Source: Zasmidium citrigriseum
Lineage: Eukaryota > Ascomycota > Dothideomycetes > Mycosphaerellales > Mycosphaerellaceae
Length of the DNA stretch: 64,000 bases
NCBI GenBank assembly: GCA_002786025.1
Contig: NHNW01000004.1
Coordinates: forward strand, 186,001-250,000
Direction of reading: 5' to 3'
Shown: positions 21,432 to 32,269 of the stretch, in pieces
Numbering within the stretch: the stretch's first letter is position 1
Layout of the letters: each line of letters starts with the position of its first letter
Position numbers and translations under genes: made by a program
Notes under the pieces: generated by a model
Told to the model about the DNA's origin: nothing
What the model saw: the letters and a program-made list of their open reading frames with translations, nothing else
The model's database searches: none

Positions 21432-23236
21432 CTAATGCTCCGCCCTCCTAACCCTAACCCAAAGCGGCCCCTTCCACCAAACCCCCCAAGCCTTTTGATC
21501 CCACCAATTCCCCGTCATCCCCTCCTCCAACTCCAAATCGAAATTCCAAAGCACCTTCGCCAAAACCAGCCTCATCTCCGCATACGCCAGATTCTTTCCA
21601 ATGCAATTTCTGTTGCCGACAGCGAAGGGCTGAAAAGCCGCTTTGTCGTCGTTGGCGAATTCGGCGGGGGCGTTGTCGAGCCAGCGTTCCGGGACGAAGT
21701 CCCAGGGGCGGGTGAAATTTTGGGGGAGGAAGTTGGCGGCGATTTGGGGGACGTGGAGGGTTGTCTGAAGAGTTTGGTTAGTTGCAGGAGAAAGGTAGGA
21801 AGGTGGGGGTGAGGCCTTACTAGCTCGGGGATGTATTTTCCGTCGACGAAGCCGCCGCTGCCTATGGGTGGTATGCGCTGAGCTTGGTCTGGGACCGGGG
21901 GATAGAGGCGCATTGTTTCTTCGAGGACGGCGAATTGGTAGGGGAGGCGGTTGACGGAGTAGACGTCTGTGGACGGGTCAGCTTTCTGCAGAAGCAGGTA
22001 TGTGCGATCCCATGTAGACGTACCGATGTCGTCGCTCGATTTGAAAGTAGACCTGACTTCTTGAACGAGCTTCTTCATGATCTCTGGGTTCTTGAGCAGC
22101 AGGTATGTTGCCCCTGAAAGAGTCGTGGCCGAAGTCTCAGCGCCTCCGAGGACGAGCACGGCTGCGTTGTTGATCATCTCTTCCTTCACCATACCTGGTT
22201 ATCTTGTCAGCGAGAGCCCGGTGTCATCATATCGTTCTCTGTCGTACCTTCACCACCAGAGTTATCATCAGCACTCTTGATCAGTACTCGATCCCAGAAG
22301 TCACCCTGGTGTTCACCACCCATCGTTGCTCGTTTCTCTGCCTTCTGTGCTGCGAGTGCGAAGTTCTTCTTGCGCGATTCCAGCGTGTTCTGGTCCACGA
22401 GCCATGACTTGAAACGACCGAGACCCTAGATACATGTCAGTCTCCGAGCACTTTGTCCCCATGAACGTCATACCCACCCAACGTTGCAAGGCCGACGCTC
22501 GGAAGACATATCGAGTGTTTCCCAAGACTGCGGGAACCCACTCGTGTACTTGTCGATTCTCGAGCCCACCGAATGATTCGCCCCAGGCGAGATCGCCAAT
22601 GACGTCGAACACCGTAGAAGTGTACCAGTCGACGATGTTGGTGGGTTGCTTCGACTGCGCGCATTCATTCAGACGATCGACCAACAAGTCCATGTACGAT
22701 CTGATTCTTGGCTCTTGCTCACGCAGTCCCTGTCATGCCGTCAGATACTGACAGGTTCAGTCTCAAAACTAATTGGACGATCTTACCTTCTCAGAGAAGG
22801 CATGCGCGAGCAGTCTTCGAAATCGGGCATGTTCATCTTTAGGCGCATTCAGAATGCTATAGTATCCGTTGGGTGCAATCTGTGTCCTGCGAATATCTTT
22901 GGGAAACTCTGGGTTTCTCGCCTGGTATATGTCCTTCCAGGCTTTCGAGTTCGCGAAGCTCAGCTCATCTGGGCCAATGCGGACAGCGTCGCCGTATTTC
23001 AGATGGATCTGTCGTAGCTTGAACGGCATGGTGCCGTTGAAAGAGTGGTAGTCGGCTGGAAGGCTGCTCAGTCGCCATAGTAGAGGTCCTGGATACGATC
23101 GAAGAGGATGGAAAAGTATTCTGTATGCAACAGTCGCAACCAAGTAGATCAATAGACCTCCAACTCCGAGCAGAAGAGGCAGGTTGGAGAGTCGCAAGGC
23201 GTCCTGGACGAAGCCAGAACTTGGTATCGACGTCAT
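21432..23236 (-). CDS. cytochrome P450 monooxygenase
   Basis: Six exons on minus (22787-23236, 22478-22729, 22248-22425, 22024-22194, 21821-21966, 21764-21432) encode 509 residues. An N-terminal anchor (LPLLLGVGGLLIYLVATVAYRIL) and the proline-rich hinge FHPLRSYPGP place it on the ER. The I-helix oxygen motif reads LGGAETSATTLS, the K-helix ExxR is EETMR, the PERW motif is FVPERWL, and the heme-binding loop is FAVGNRNCIG with C453. All functional motifs are intact. The sequence style is that of microsomal class II fungal P450s near the isotrichodermin C-15 hydroxylase group; the substrate is unknown. In exon 5 the AG at 21967-21968 is used, since the earlier AG gives a stop. A longer N-terminal frame reaching 23638 is upstream sequence. 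No other pathway gene adjoins it. Confidence 0.9.
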
Positions 23237-24012
23237 AGTATAGCTAGTATAGATGTTTTGCAAGAGAACCACAAGATGGTAAGCAAAAGGGAATGGTGAT
23301 AGTAGCGAGACCACATGTGTATAAGTATGATGAATAAACGTCAGAAATGACCCACTGTTCAAGAACCGCGGCGGCGTTCCCATCTGCAGGATCAAGTAGG
23401 GCCCATTCATACCGCATCGCCGTAGCTCGATAGCTGATGGAGCAAGGAGTGTCAGCTTGTGGCAAGGGTCTCCACCAGTCAAGGGCCAGTCAGGCGTCCA
23501 TGGAAAGTAAAACGCGGCAAAGTCAGCGCGTGAACTCGGAATGGTGCTGCTTGCGAGGCGATGCCGGAGGATGACATGTCGCATGTCAACCAGGCTGATG
23601 ATGAGCGCGCGGGCTCCAAGAGTCTGGTCTGGTATCATCGCTAGTTGCTAGGGACAGCAGATCTTCCAAGCGTCAATGTCCTTGAATAGTTTCCACGTTG
23701 CGAGGTCCGCAGGATCCGTTCGCGTTTCATCCTTCGTCGCGGCTATGTGGTATGTCACTGCCACCGTATGCCGCATCATAGCGCGGTCGCGGAAGGGTGA
23801 AATCGACCACGATGCCTTGTTGGAATTGTAGATGAGTTGGTGATGTACGGACGTAAACGAGGTTTTCGAGGAGAAGTTGTGGACGAGTTCGCGGGCAGGG
23901 ATTGTGATCTGGAGAAGGTGGTCCCTGCCCCTCCAGAGCTGCATCTTGACTTCTCTGGCCCGGATCTACTTCCCTTTCCAAACAACACGATTCGAAAAAG
24001 CCTCTCTTCATC
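23237..24012. promoter_or_regulatory. divergent promoter region, P450 / NAA20
   Basis: 776 bp between the two start codons. It contains only short unlikely frames. No defined operator was recognised. Confidence 0.45.
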
Positions 24013-24739
24013 ATGGCATCCATCCGGCCCATGACGCCGATGGACTTGCTCAAGTTCAATCCTTGCAACCTGGACCATTTGACCGAGACGTACAACATTG
24101 GATTCTACCTCGACTATTTTCGCCAGTGGCCCCAGCTTTGCAAGGTCATCGAAGGCCCATCCGGTCAGATCGAGGCTTACAGTATGTGCATAAATCGGCA
24201 TGTCCGACAACACGTCGTTGTGACCCGTGTGCCAAGAGCTAACTGTTACTGCAAAGTCCTCGGCAAAGTCGAATCTTCACCTTACCCAGCACCAGTAGAG
24301 CCATACGATCCAGGATTAACCATCTACCGCAAGAAATGGCCCAACTATCTACCCTGGCATGCTCATATCACATGCTTGACGGTGTCTCCGGCCGCAAGAC
24401 GCCTCGGCTATGCCACCAAGCTATCAGAAGCGCTGGAGAAAGTGGGTGATGAGGAGAATGCCTGGTTCGTCGACTTGTTCGTTCGAGTTGAGAACGAGGC
24501 AGCTATCAAACTTTACAAGAAGATGGGGTAAGTTGTCATTCGGTCGAGATTGCCTCTCCAAGCCTTTGCTGACTATGGGTGTGATTGGTAGCTACTCTGT
24601 ATATCGAAGGATCACGGACTACTACAACGATGGCAGCGATGCGTACGATATGCGGAAACCGCTGAAGAGGGACAAGCAGCGCAAGACTGTTCGCGCTAAC
24701 GGCGAGAACATCCGCGTTGATCCCTCGGAGGTCTGGTGA
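24013..24739 (+). CDS. NAA20: NatB N-terminal acetyltransferase catalytic subunit
   Basis: Exons 24013-24181, 24257-24527 and 24592-24739 encode 195 residues. The start ASIRPMTPMDLLKFNPCNLD is diagnostic of Naa20. The GNAT fold follows: the motif A region reads LTVSPAARRLGYATKL (acetyl-CoA loop R-R-x-G-Y/A) and motif B covers VDLFVRVENEAAIKLYKKMGY. NatB acetylates the first Met of proteins starting Met-Asp, Met-Glu, Met-Asn or Met-Gln, as a dimer with Naa25 on ribosomes. Intron 1 joins the frames at EAYILGKVE; intron 2 at KKMGYSVYRR. Both are GT-AG. The C-terminal 30 residues are basic and acidic mixed and slightly longer than in yeast. Confidence 0.94.
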
Positions 24740-25521
24740 GAACGGCGACTTCTGTTTTCTCTAACAAGAGAGTTTTGCATTGCACGTATCTGGTAAGGTC
24801 AGCATGATATGCTTGTAGAGGACCTCTACTCGTGGTCGTCTGGGAAGTGGCTTGTTCAGGGAGCACCGTGGAAAGTCGGAAAGCCCGAGAAGTGCCAGGA
24901 TACATAACGGATTTATGAAAGCCCGGACGGGGATCACGACGCGTATGAAATGGAGTCAAGATACGAGTACGCTCCTAGAAATGCGGAGACATTGCTGGGA
25001 ATGAGTTTGACGATGGTGTCCACCAGCATCAGACCGAGGTGTCAGAAAGGGAGACAGTAGATGGAAGCAACGAGTATGTGATCACGTGGTGTGCAAAGTT
25101 TCATCACATGTGTTCACCAATGGAATAATGCGTTACACTCTCATCGATTCGAAAGCGCTTTCGTGACAGATTAGCACGTGAAAATGACTGGCCTCAAGTG
25201 AATGGCGGCCGTTGCCAAGACATATCTCAAGCGGAATCACGCCCGCGGCGCGACGTCGCGTTCGCGGCTCCAGCTTTGATCCTCACTTCTGCCTTCCACC
25301 TTGAAATACTCGACCTCTCCTTCTCAACCACATCGACACCACTTCCACCGCCGCCTGCGACCACCTGTGCAGCTCCACCGTCACTTCCATACCGCCCGCG
25401 ACATCCGACCGATTCGGCGACACTCTGGAATAGTCCCTTCCAACAAAGGCGGCAGTCAGTCGCTGCACCTGGCAAAGAACCAGTTCTGCCTGCCTCTTGA
25501 TCGCGCGTCGTTTCCCTCAAA
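24740..25521. other. intergenic, POB3 promoter and leader
   Basis: 782 bp. The last 150 bp are C- and T-rich and end in the POB3 leader. No other gene or RNA was recognised. Confidence 0.5.
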
Positions 25522-27376
25522 ATGTAAGTCATCCATTTTGTGCCTCATCAGCTTCCATCCTGCGCAAAACCGCACCATTCAAGACCCTCGCCATGGTGGT
25601 CGTCGCTAAGCTGAAGGTTAGGGAGTCCTTTGACGACATCTACCTCGACCTCTCGAAGCAGCCAGGAAAATGCAGGCTCGCCGAGTCTGGCCTGGGCTGG
25701 AAGCCGTCCGGCGGTACCACTTTCACGATCGACAAGGCAGAATTTCAGAGCGCGCAGTGGAGTAGAGCAGCACGAGGATACGAGCTCAAGATCTATTCGC
25801 GCAGCCACGGCGTTGTGCAGTTGGATGGTTTCAAGGCGGAGGTGAGTGTGAAACGCGTGGAGACACAGGATGGCAAGATCTGACTTTCTTGTGGCAGGAC
25901 TTCGACACAATCTCGAAATGCTTCAAAGTCTGGTATGGAGTCCCGTTTGAGCACAAGGAGCATGCGCTGCGCGGTTGGAACTGGGGAAAGAATGAGTTGG
26001 GTCGTAACGAGCTCACCTTCAACGTCCGCAACCAGCCTGCTTTCGAGATACCCTACACCGAGATATCAAACACCAACTTGGCTGGCAAGAACGAGGTCGC
26101 AGTCGAGTTCTCATTACCTGCGGACAAAGACGACACTGGCACAAACGGCCACCTCGGTGGTGCAAGAGGCAAGGGCAAGAAGATGGGCGGCGCCTTGGAC
26201 CAATTGACGGAAGTGCGGTTCTACATTCCTGGCACCGAGAAGAGAGCGAAGGGCGGCGAGGAAGATGGGGAAGACGGTGAGAAAGAGGAGGTGGCAGAGC
26301 AAAATGCAGCCAACCTATTCTACGAGAGCTTGATGAACAAGGCCGAGATTGGAGAGGTCGCAGGAGACACATTCGCAACCTTCCAGGAAGTCCTGCATCT
26401 TACGCCCCGTGGCCGGTTTGATGTCGACCTCTACGAGAACTCGTTCAGACTGCGCGGAAAGACCTACGACTACAAGATCTCCTACGAGAGCGCGAAGCGC
26501 TTCTTTGTGCTGCCAAAGCCGGACGACATCCATCAGCTCATTTGCATTGGCCTTGATCCGCCGCTGCGACAAGGTCAGACTCGTTATCCGTTCTTGGTCA
26601 TGCAGTTCAAGAGAGACGAGGAGGTGGCAATCGAGCTGAATATGACCGAGGAAGAGCTGAAGGAGAAGTACGCTGGCAAGCTTCTCCCTAAGTACGAGGA
26701 GCCCATCGGTCGAGTCATGTCCAAGATCTTCCACGGATTGACTGGGAAGCGACTCATCCAGCCATCGCCGGAGTTCGACAGCCACCACCACCAGAGTGGT
26801 GTCAAGTGCAGCATCAAGGCCAACGAAGGACATCTCTTCTGCCTGGACCGCGCCTTCTTGTTCGTGCCTAAGCCAGCGACATACATCTCTTTCGAGCAGA
26901 TTGCTTCAGTAACCATGAGCCGCGTGGGCGGAGCTGTTAGTGCCAGCCGCACATTCGACATCACGGTGACACTGAAGAATGGCAACGGAGAGCATCAATT
27001 CTCGAACATCAACCGCGAGGAACAAGCGCCGCTAGAGAACTTCCTGAAGGCGAAAAACATCAAGACGAAGAACGAAATGGACGGCGACAACTCGATGCTT
27101 GCCGCGGCTCTCGCAGACGATCCCGACTTGGTTAGCAGCGAAGACGAGGAAGTCGTGGCGAGAGATCGTGGCAGTGCTGACGAGGACGACGAGAGTGTGG
27201 ATGAGGACTTCCAGGAGGAGTCAGAGTCGGACGTTGCTGAGGAGTACGACAGTGATGCTAAGAGCTCAGGAGGCAGCGACGTCGACATGGATGATGCGGA
27301 TGGTGATGCGGGCAGTGATAGCGATACGGAGGCTAAGGTGGAGCGGCCGAAGAAGAAGGCGAAGACGGGAAAGTAA
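25522..27376 (+). CDS. POB3: FACT complex subunit Pob3
   Basis: Three exons, 25522-25523, 25622-25841 and 25898-27376, encode 566 residues. The first coding exon is just AT; a GTAAGT donor follows at once and the acceptor GTTAG at 25617-25621 supplies the G, giving MESFDDIYLDLSK, the expected N-terminus. A fallback start at 25593 in the same frame (MVVVAKLKVRESFDD) would lengthen the protein by 10 residues. Domains: N-terminal PH-like module (1-110), then SSRP1/Pob3 domain with ALRGWNWGKNELGRNEL and FEIPYTEISNTNL, the tandem-PH middle domain (GRFDVDLYENSFRLRGKTYDY, DPPLRQGQTRYPFLVM), and an acidic tail from about 470 ending in a basic patch. No HMG box, as in fungi. With Spt16 it handles H2A-H2B during transcription and replication. 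Confidence 0.92.
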
Positions 27377-27754
27377 AACAAGTGATGGATTTGGGCGGGT
27401 GAGGATTTGCTTGGTTGCGGCTGTCTGTTTGGAAAGCGCAAGGCGCCACAAGGGGACTTGACATTGCCTCATCAGACGGCAAAATAGCTTGAGTCACATA
27501 TACTACTGCATTTCACGAGATCGAAATCTCACTTTCATCCCATCTGTGGCGCTCCTTCCTCACTTCTTCACATGTCGCGATTTAAGCTTCGCTGGCGTGC
27601 AGGGATTGTGTTTGTACGCAGTCGTGACGGATTCAACGCACACAACAACCCCTGCTTCACGCCAACTTCGTCTGACCGCTTTCGATAGAGTTGACTCTAC
27701 ATACACCCTCACCAGACAAATACATTTCCTCATTTCTTTTGGCGGTGGCCCAGT
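27377..27754. other. intergenic, promoter of zinc-finger regulator
   Basis: 378 bp between POB3 and the regulator gene on the same strand; no gene seen. Confidence 0.5.
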
Positions 27755-30382
27755 ATGGGTCGCCGACCAAATGCCATTGTCAGGCATGTTGAATACGAGA
27801 TGCTTCACCGCTTTGCACGCCAGCTAACGCGATTGTAGTGAGTACTTCGTGCGAGGCGAGAAGCTCGCCGACGCCAGCAACAGATATTCTCATACTTGGT
27901 ATGTCTCCAGCCCAAATGCATTGGCTGACGATGACTTACTGACATGTTCATGCAGCCGTCAATGCGGTGAAGTGGTATCGTTCAACCCAGCCAGATCTGA
28001 TCGTTCCTCAACTCACCAAACGACAGTTCCCCAAAGGCCGTGTCGACAGACTCACCAGCCACTTGCTCAAACGCTGCCCATCGATCTCTCAAGATGACAG
28101 GCAGATCATCTACAGGGCCATACAGCAACAACCGAAGGATGCCCGTTGCAGGACCCAGACCAGCGAGCCGCCGCCAACGATTCCGAGTGCCATCCCACCA
28201 AGTCCTAGCCCACCTGCCATGCCTGCCATGCGTGCCGTACCCACCGATATGCCAGCCAGCCCGCCAGCCAAGCTTGTGGACTATACCACAGACTTGCCTG
28301 AATCGTTTCTGACCACTCGCGACCAGGGTAGACTTCACACGCTCGCCGAAGCATCGGTAATCGCTGGTGGAGATCCTCCTGAACAGCCTCCCTTCGACGA
28401 CGGCAGCGTTGGCATCACAGCTCAAGACTTCATATCGCAACTGCAGACCGCTGCCAACCCACAAGCATTCCCAAATGGACCCGCTCCAGAAGCCGTGATG
28501 TATCTCAACGACGGTACGGTACAAATCACACGCGCTGCAAACACAGCGGTGAGCGCTGCATTAGCTCCGTCACCACTTGTGCATGGTACTTCAGCCGCAA
28601 ACGAAGACTCGCAGCAGTTCGGGACGCAGAATCAGGATCAAGGTGGCGACTTCATTCAGTACGGTAGCGCACCTGCATACCAGTCGTGGCAGCAACAATT
28701 TCCCCAGGCTGACACTAGCACCGGCGGTACGAGTTGGGGACCTACCAACGCCTCGAACAACATGACCTTTGGCAGCCTGACTAGTAAGTTGTATCGATGT
28801 ATTGCCAGGCCCGCAGAATGCCCGTCTAAATGCTCTACAGCTACGATGCGAGTCAACGGATCATCCGATGGTACGAATGTGCTGCAAAGCACAGCAAAGA
28901 ATCGAGCCAGAGGTCGCTTTGACGACTCGAGAAGGAAAGAGGTCAAGGAAATCCGGAAAGAGGGGGCCTGCATGAGATGTCGAATGTTGAAGAAGCCCTG
29001 CTCTACGGGCACGCCCTGTGCTACCTGCAACGCAGTTGAGTCAGCCCGGTTGTGGAAAGGTGCCTGCGTACGAGCGAGACTGGCCGATCAATTCACCTTG
29101 TGGTCCACTAGACTCCTGCACGCCAAGGCGAAACTCGATCTGCCAGGGGCAATTCGGGGCCTCGAAGAACAGAAAATGGAGGTGAGCATACGCCTTCACT
29201 GAACATCGAATATGACAGAAGTTGACATGCCGACAGGGTCGTATTGAAGTACGGCTTTTCCCTCGCTCGAACCTGACGATGACATTTCGCGGCGCAAAGT
29301 ACAAGTCTCCGCTCGTCCAGTACAAAGCGCCTTCGGCAACAGAAACGAACAACTCCGGGGACGCCTCACCTCCAGACGTGTGGCTACTGGATGATAGCGA
29401 AGGCATCTCGTCGACGATTGGGCGGTATATCGCCGGCATTGCAGATGTGTGCATTGCGGAAGAGCAGTCAGTCTTCCTCAAATCGACCCTTCAGCGAGCG
29501 CAAGACATGGTCCGTGAAGAGCAGAACAATGGATATGACGCCTTGCAATCTCAGACTGGTCGATCATCCTATAATCTCGGAAACGAGTTGCTGAAGGAGG
29601 TTGTCGAACTTTGGGTGGCGACCACCATGCTCACTCTCCGGAATCCCGAGCACCTATCAGCCCAGTACAATCCAGGAGAATCACCCAGCACTGAGTCAAC
29701 GACCGCCCAATGGACAGGTCAACGAGCAAGCGATTACACGACCGTGCCGTATCAGAGCCGCAAGCTCATCTTCACCCAGATCCTGGCAGCCATCGAATAT
29801 CGGTGCATCGGCCTCGCCAAGTCTGTCATGAATGAGATGGAGCGTCGACTGCTTCAACGAGGATCAGCCTCCCGCTTCGCCACAGTCATAACATCAACGA
29901 TTCTCCTCAACTGCGTTGAGCGCATGACCGGAGCCTACAGACACTTCGATCGAACCCCATCACCTCAAGAGCCGAGTGGAGACGCGACCGATTCTCTCCT
30001 CGTCCCAGAGACTCCACATCGCCCGCCAGACTGGCCACTCGACAAACCACCACGAGAACTCTGGCTCCAAGGCGAACGATTCGCAGACCTCCTCATCATG
30101 CTCCTCCGGACACGAGATCTGCCGCCACGGACGACGGTGACGGCCGACGGAAAGTTGATCGCGAGCCAAGATCCCACGCGAGTCATTAGCATTAATCGGT
30201 CAGTGAAGGAGCAGACGGAAGACGTGACGAAGTTGCCTGCCGCCTGGTTGAATCACTTGGGCTTGAAGAAGCGTGATCTTGTCAAGACTCGGGATGGGAA
30301 GTTCCCTTCGCACGAAATGGGACCTGATGCTTGGGATATGAAGTTCATTACGCGGCTTCTTTTGGATGAGTCAGTGAAGTAA
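27755..30382 (+). CDS. BED-like plus Zn2Cys6-like transcription regulator
   Basis: Six exons, 27755-27783, 27839-27898, 27956-27974, 28027-28783, 28841-29181 and 29237-30382, encode 783 residues. The start MGRRPNAIV leads into a BED-like zinc finger: TCRQCGEVFPKGRVDRL followed by SHLLKRCP supplies the Cys-x2-Cys...His...Cys ligands. This finger appears only when a GC-AG intron (27784-27838) and a 19-nt exon flanked by 57- and 52-bp introns are spliced. Residues about 60-300 are Pro/Gln/Ser-rich. Near residue 330 is a second Cys cluster, CMRCRMLKKPCSTGTPCATC, spaced C-x2-C-x6-C-x5-C-x2-C with a later Cys, the fungal binuclear-cluster style. The C-terminal ~400 residues are helical, as in regulators. 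Target genes are unknown. The intron at 28784-28840 is 57 bp and stop-free, so it could be retained. Confidence 0.8.
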
Positions 30383-30644
30383 GGAGTTGGATGATACCCA
30401 TGGGAATTGTGTTTGATTAAATTAGCGGGCGTTGGTGAGGTAGGAAACTCGACATCAGGTTGGGTACAAGGCGCCAAAGATGCTAGACTCAGACCCTCAC
30501 CGGTAGCATGAGATTATGAAAGTGTAATAATTGAAGTCAAATGTTGTAAACGTTGGGTATCATTTCGCATTCAGTACTGTTAAATCCTACAAAGGAGAGT
30601 GGGGATATCAATCTCAGCCGAAAAGGTAGCTGGGAGGACTCGAC

Positions 30645-32051
30645 CTATCTACGAACAGAGTCGAGCTCCTCAATGAATCTGTAAATGCCTTCGAAGCCTT
30701 GGTACTCCAGAGGACTGTGCTTGTCCGAGCCATATATGCTCCCAGAGCGGACTGAATGGTAGCCAGAGGGCGATGATAGCCATGGGTTCTCGCCATCCAG
30801 AATATCTTCGAAGCCAGTGTCGGATTGCGTTGAATATGCTGGACTTCCTGAAGGGGTAAGCATGTCCTGTAAGCTTATCACATGCCTCTCAGGTGCCATC
30901 AAAGGCTTTGCCTTCTCGAACAGCTCGCTGTACTCCGACTCCTCGGTGATGGAGGCTTTGTTGCTTGGAGCAAAGGGGAAGAGCAGTGCAATCTCCGTCC
31001 CAGCGAAAAAGTCGAAGGCCTCGTCTTGGATGACGGTGCCCCTTTGCACGTCTAGCTCTTCGCATAAACGTTCCACTGTGTCCTTGTCACATCCAGGGAA
31101 GTGGACCCGTAGGTGAGAACCTTCGTACGTGATAGGGAGGTCACCCAGCGCGGACAGGCGTTTGAGATCGTTGAAAACGGCAGCCAGATCCTTCAAGCCA
31201 CGGGAAAAGTCAACGGAGAGGGCATCAAGTAGACCGTCAGTGTTGAGATGGTCAACAGAGCCAGTGCTGGATGCGGAGAAGCCAGCGATGGAGTTAAGCG
31301 ACGTAAGCGCGGTGATAGTTGGGTTGACTGGAAAGTCGATCCAAGAGCCAGGCGTGGCCTTTGGAAGCTCACGCATCTTGCGTCCGGTCTCTTCCTGAAG
31401 GCTCGATACGGCCTTGAATCTCTTTTCGCCATTGTGAGAGACTCCATCGAACTGGGCCTTTTGGCCGGAGATAAAGAAAGCCCTCACAGCCTGAGAGACA
31501 TTCTGAACTACCTGAGCCTGGCTTGCTGGTCCATGGGAGAAGTATCTTGCCCCGCCGATCCTGCCCGAGCCTGTTGTGTATCCTCCAGCTGTTCGTCCAA
31601 GAGTGCCTCCGGTCAAGTTCGGGCGCAGAGTCGAGGCGAATGGAGCTCGGCCGGATGACGATCGGACGTAAGAACCAATGGTGGACTTTGGGAAGGAGGC
31701 TCGATCGTACTTGACTCCGGAGCGGCCAGAGGCAGAGGAAAAGTGGCGGACCGAGTTGTCGATGGACCTGCGGGCGGTCGAGAACCAGCGGGACTGGCTC
31801 TGGCGAATGCGGGCGAGTGGATGAAGCGGTTGCTTGGGAGCGTTTCGTGCGAGGACAGGTTCTAATGCAGCTCGTTGCTGGCCGGCCTGTGCCACTTGCG
31901 CGTCAAGAGTCTTCAGGCCTTTGGACAAGGCGGCCCTGGAATGCGTCAGTCACGCTGATAGAGGCGGACGAGGGATGTTTGCTCACTTCAGGCTCTTGGC
32001 GTGCCTGGCTAACAGGCTATGCCAATGCATCATGCCCGGTATAGGCGGCAT
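30645..32051 (-). CDS. probable mitochondrial conserved fungal protein
   Basis: Exons 31987-32051 and 30645-31935 on minus, with a 51-bp intron bearing a CTGAC branch site, encode 451 residues. The N-terminus MPPIPGMMHWHSLLARHAKS and the following Arg/Ser/Gln-rich 100 residues, with RWFSTARRS and ARYFSHGP blocks, look like a mitochondrial targeting region. The centre (about 170-330) is a folded-looking segment, with SLNSIAGFSASSTGSVDHLN and a DFFAGTEIALLFPF block. The C-terminus ends in a conserved-looking YQGFEGIYRFIEELD. I recognise this as a protein conserved in filamentous ascomycetes but cannot give a function. The first exon decides the start: the long frame alone begins at a Leu codon. 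It shares a 218-bp divergent promoter with DIS3. Confidence 0.8.
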
Positions 32052-32269
32052 GATGCGCGTAGGGTGCTCAGAACCAGAGTAGAGAGGTGTTGTTGGTTGG
32101 AGTCAGGACGAAGGTGACGCCGAAGTGCGGAGACATCGTGTGGCTCAGTGGCGAGTCCAGTCCCTGCATTGATCGACGTCACGTGGCTGGAGATCTGCCT
32201 TCAAACTCTAAAGCGCAAACATCAAACTGCCACCGACAACGCCAAAGGAGTACACACTCCATCGCCAAG
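32052..32269. promoter_or_regulatory. compact divergent promoter, mitochondrial-protein gene / DIS3
   Basis: Only 218 bp separate the two ATGs. The two promoters and both 5' UTRs must overlap here. No defined site was assigned. Confidence 0.55.

Noticed and set aside
21445..21463. Two telomere-like CCCTAA units
   Set aside because: They lie inside the last codons of the P450 gene and only two copies occur; no longer array is present, so this is chance.
23237..23638. N-terminal extension of the P450 frame
   Set aside because: The ATG at 23236 precedes a correct membrane anchor; the 134 residues upstream lack P450 features and start far from the family's usual start.
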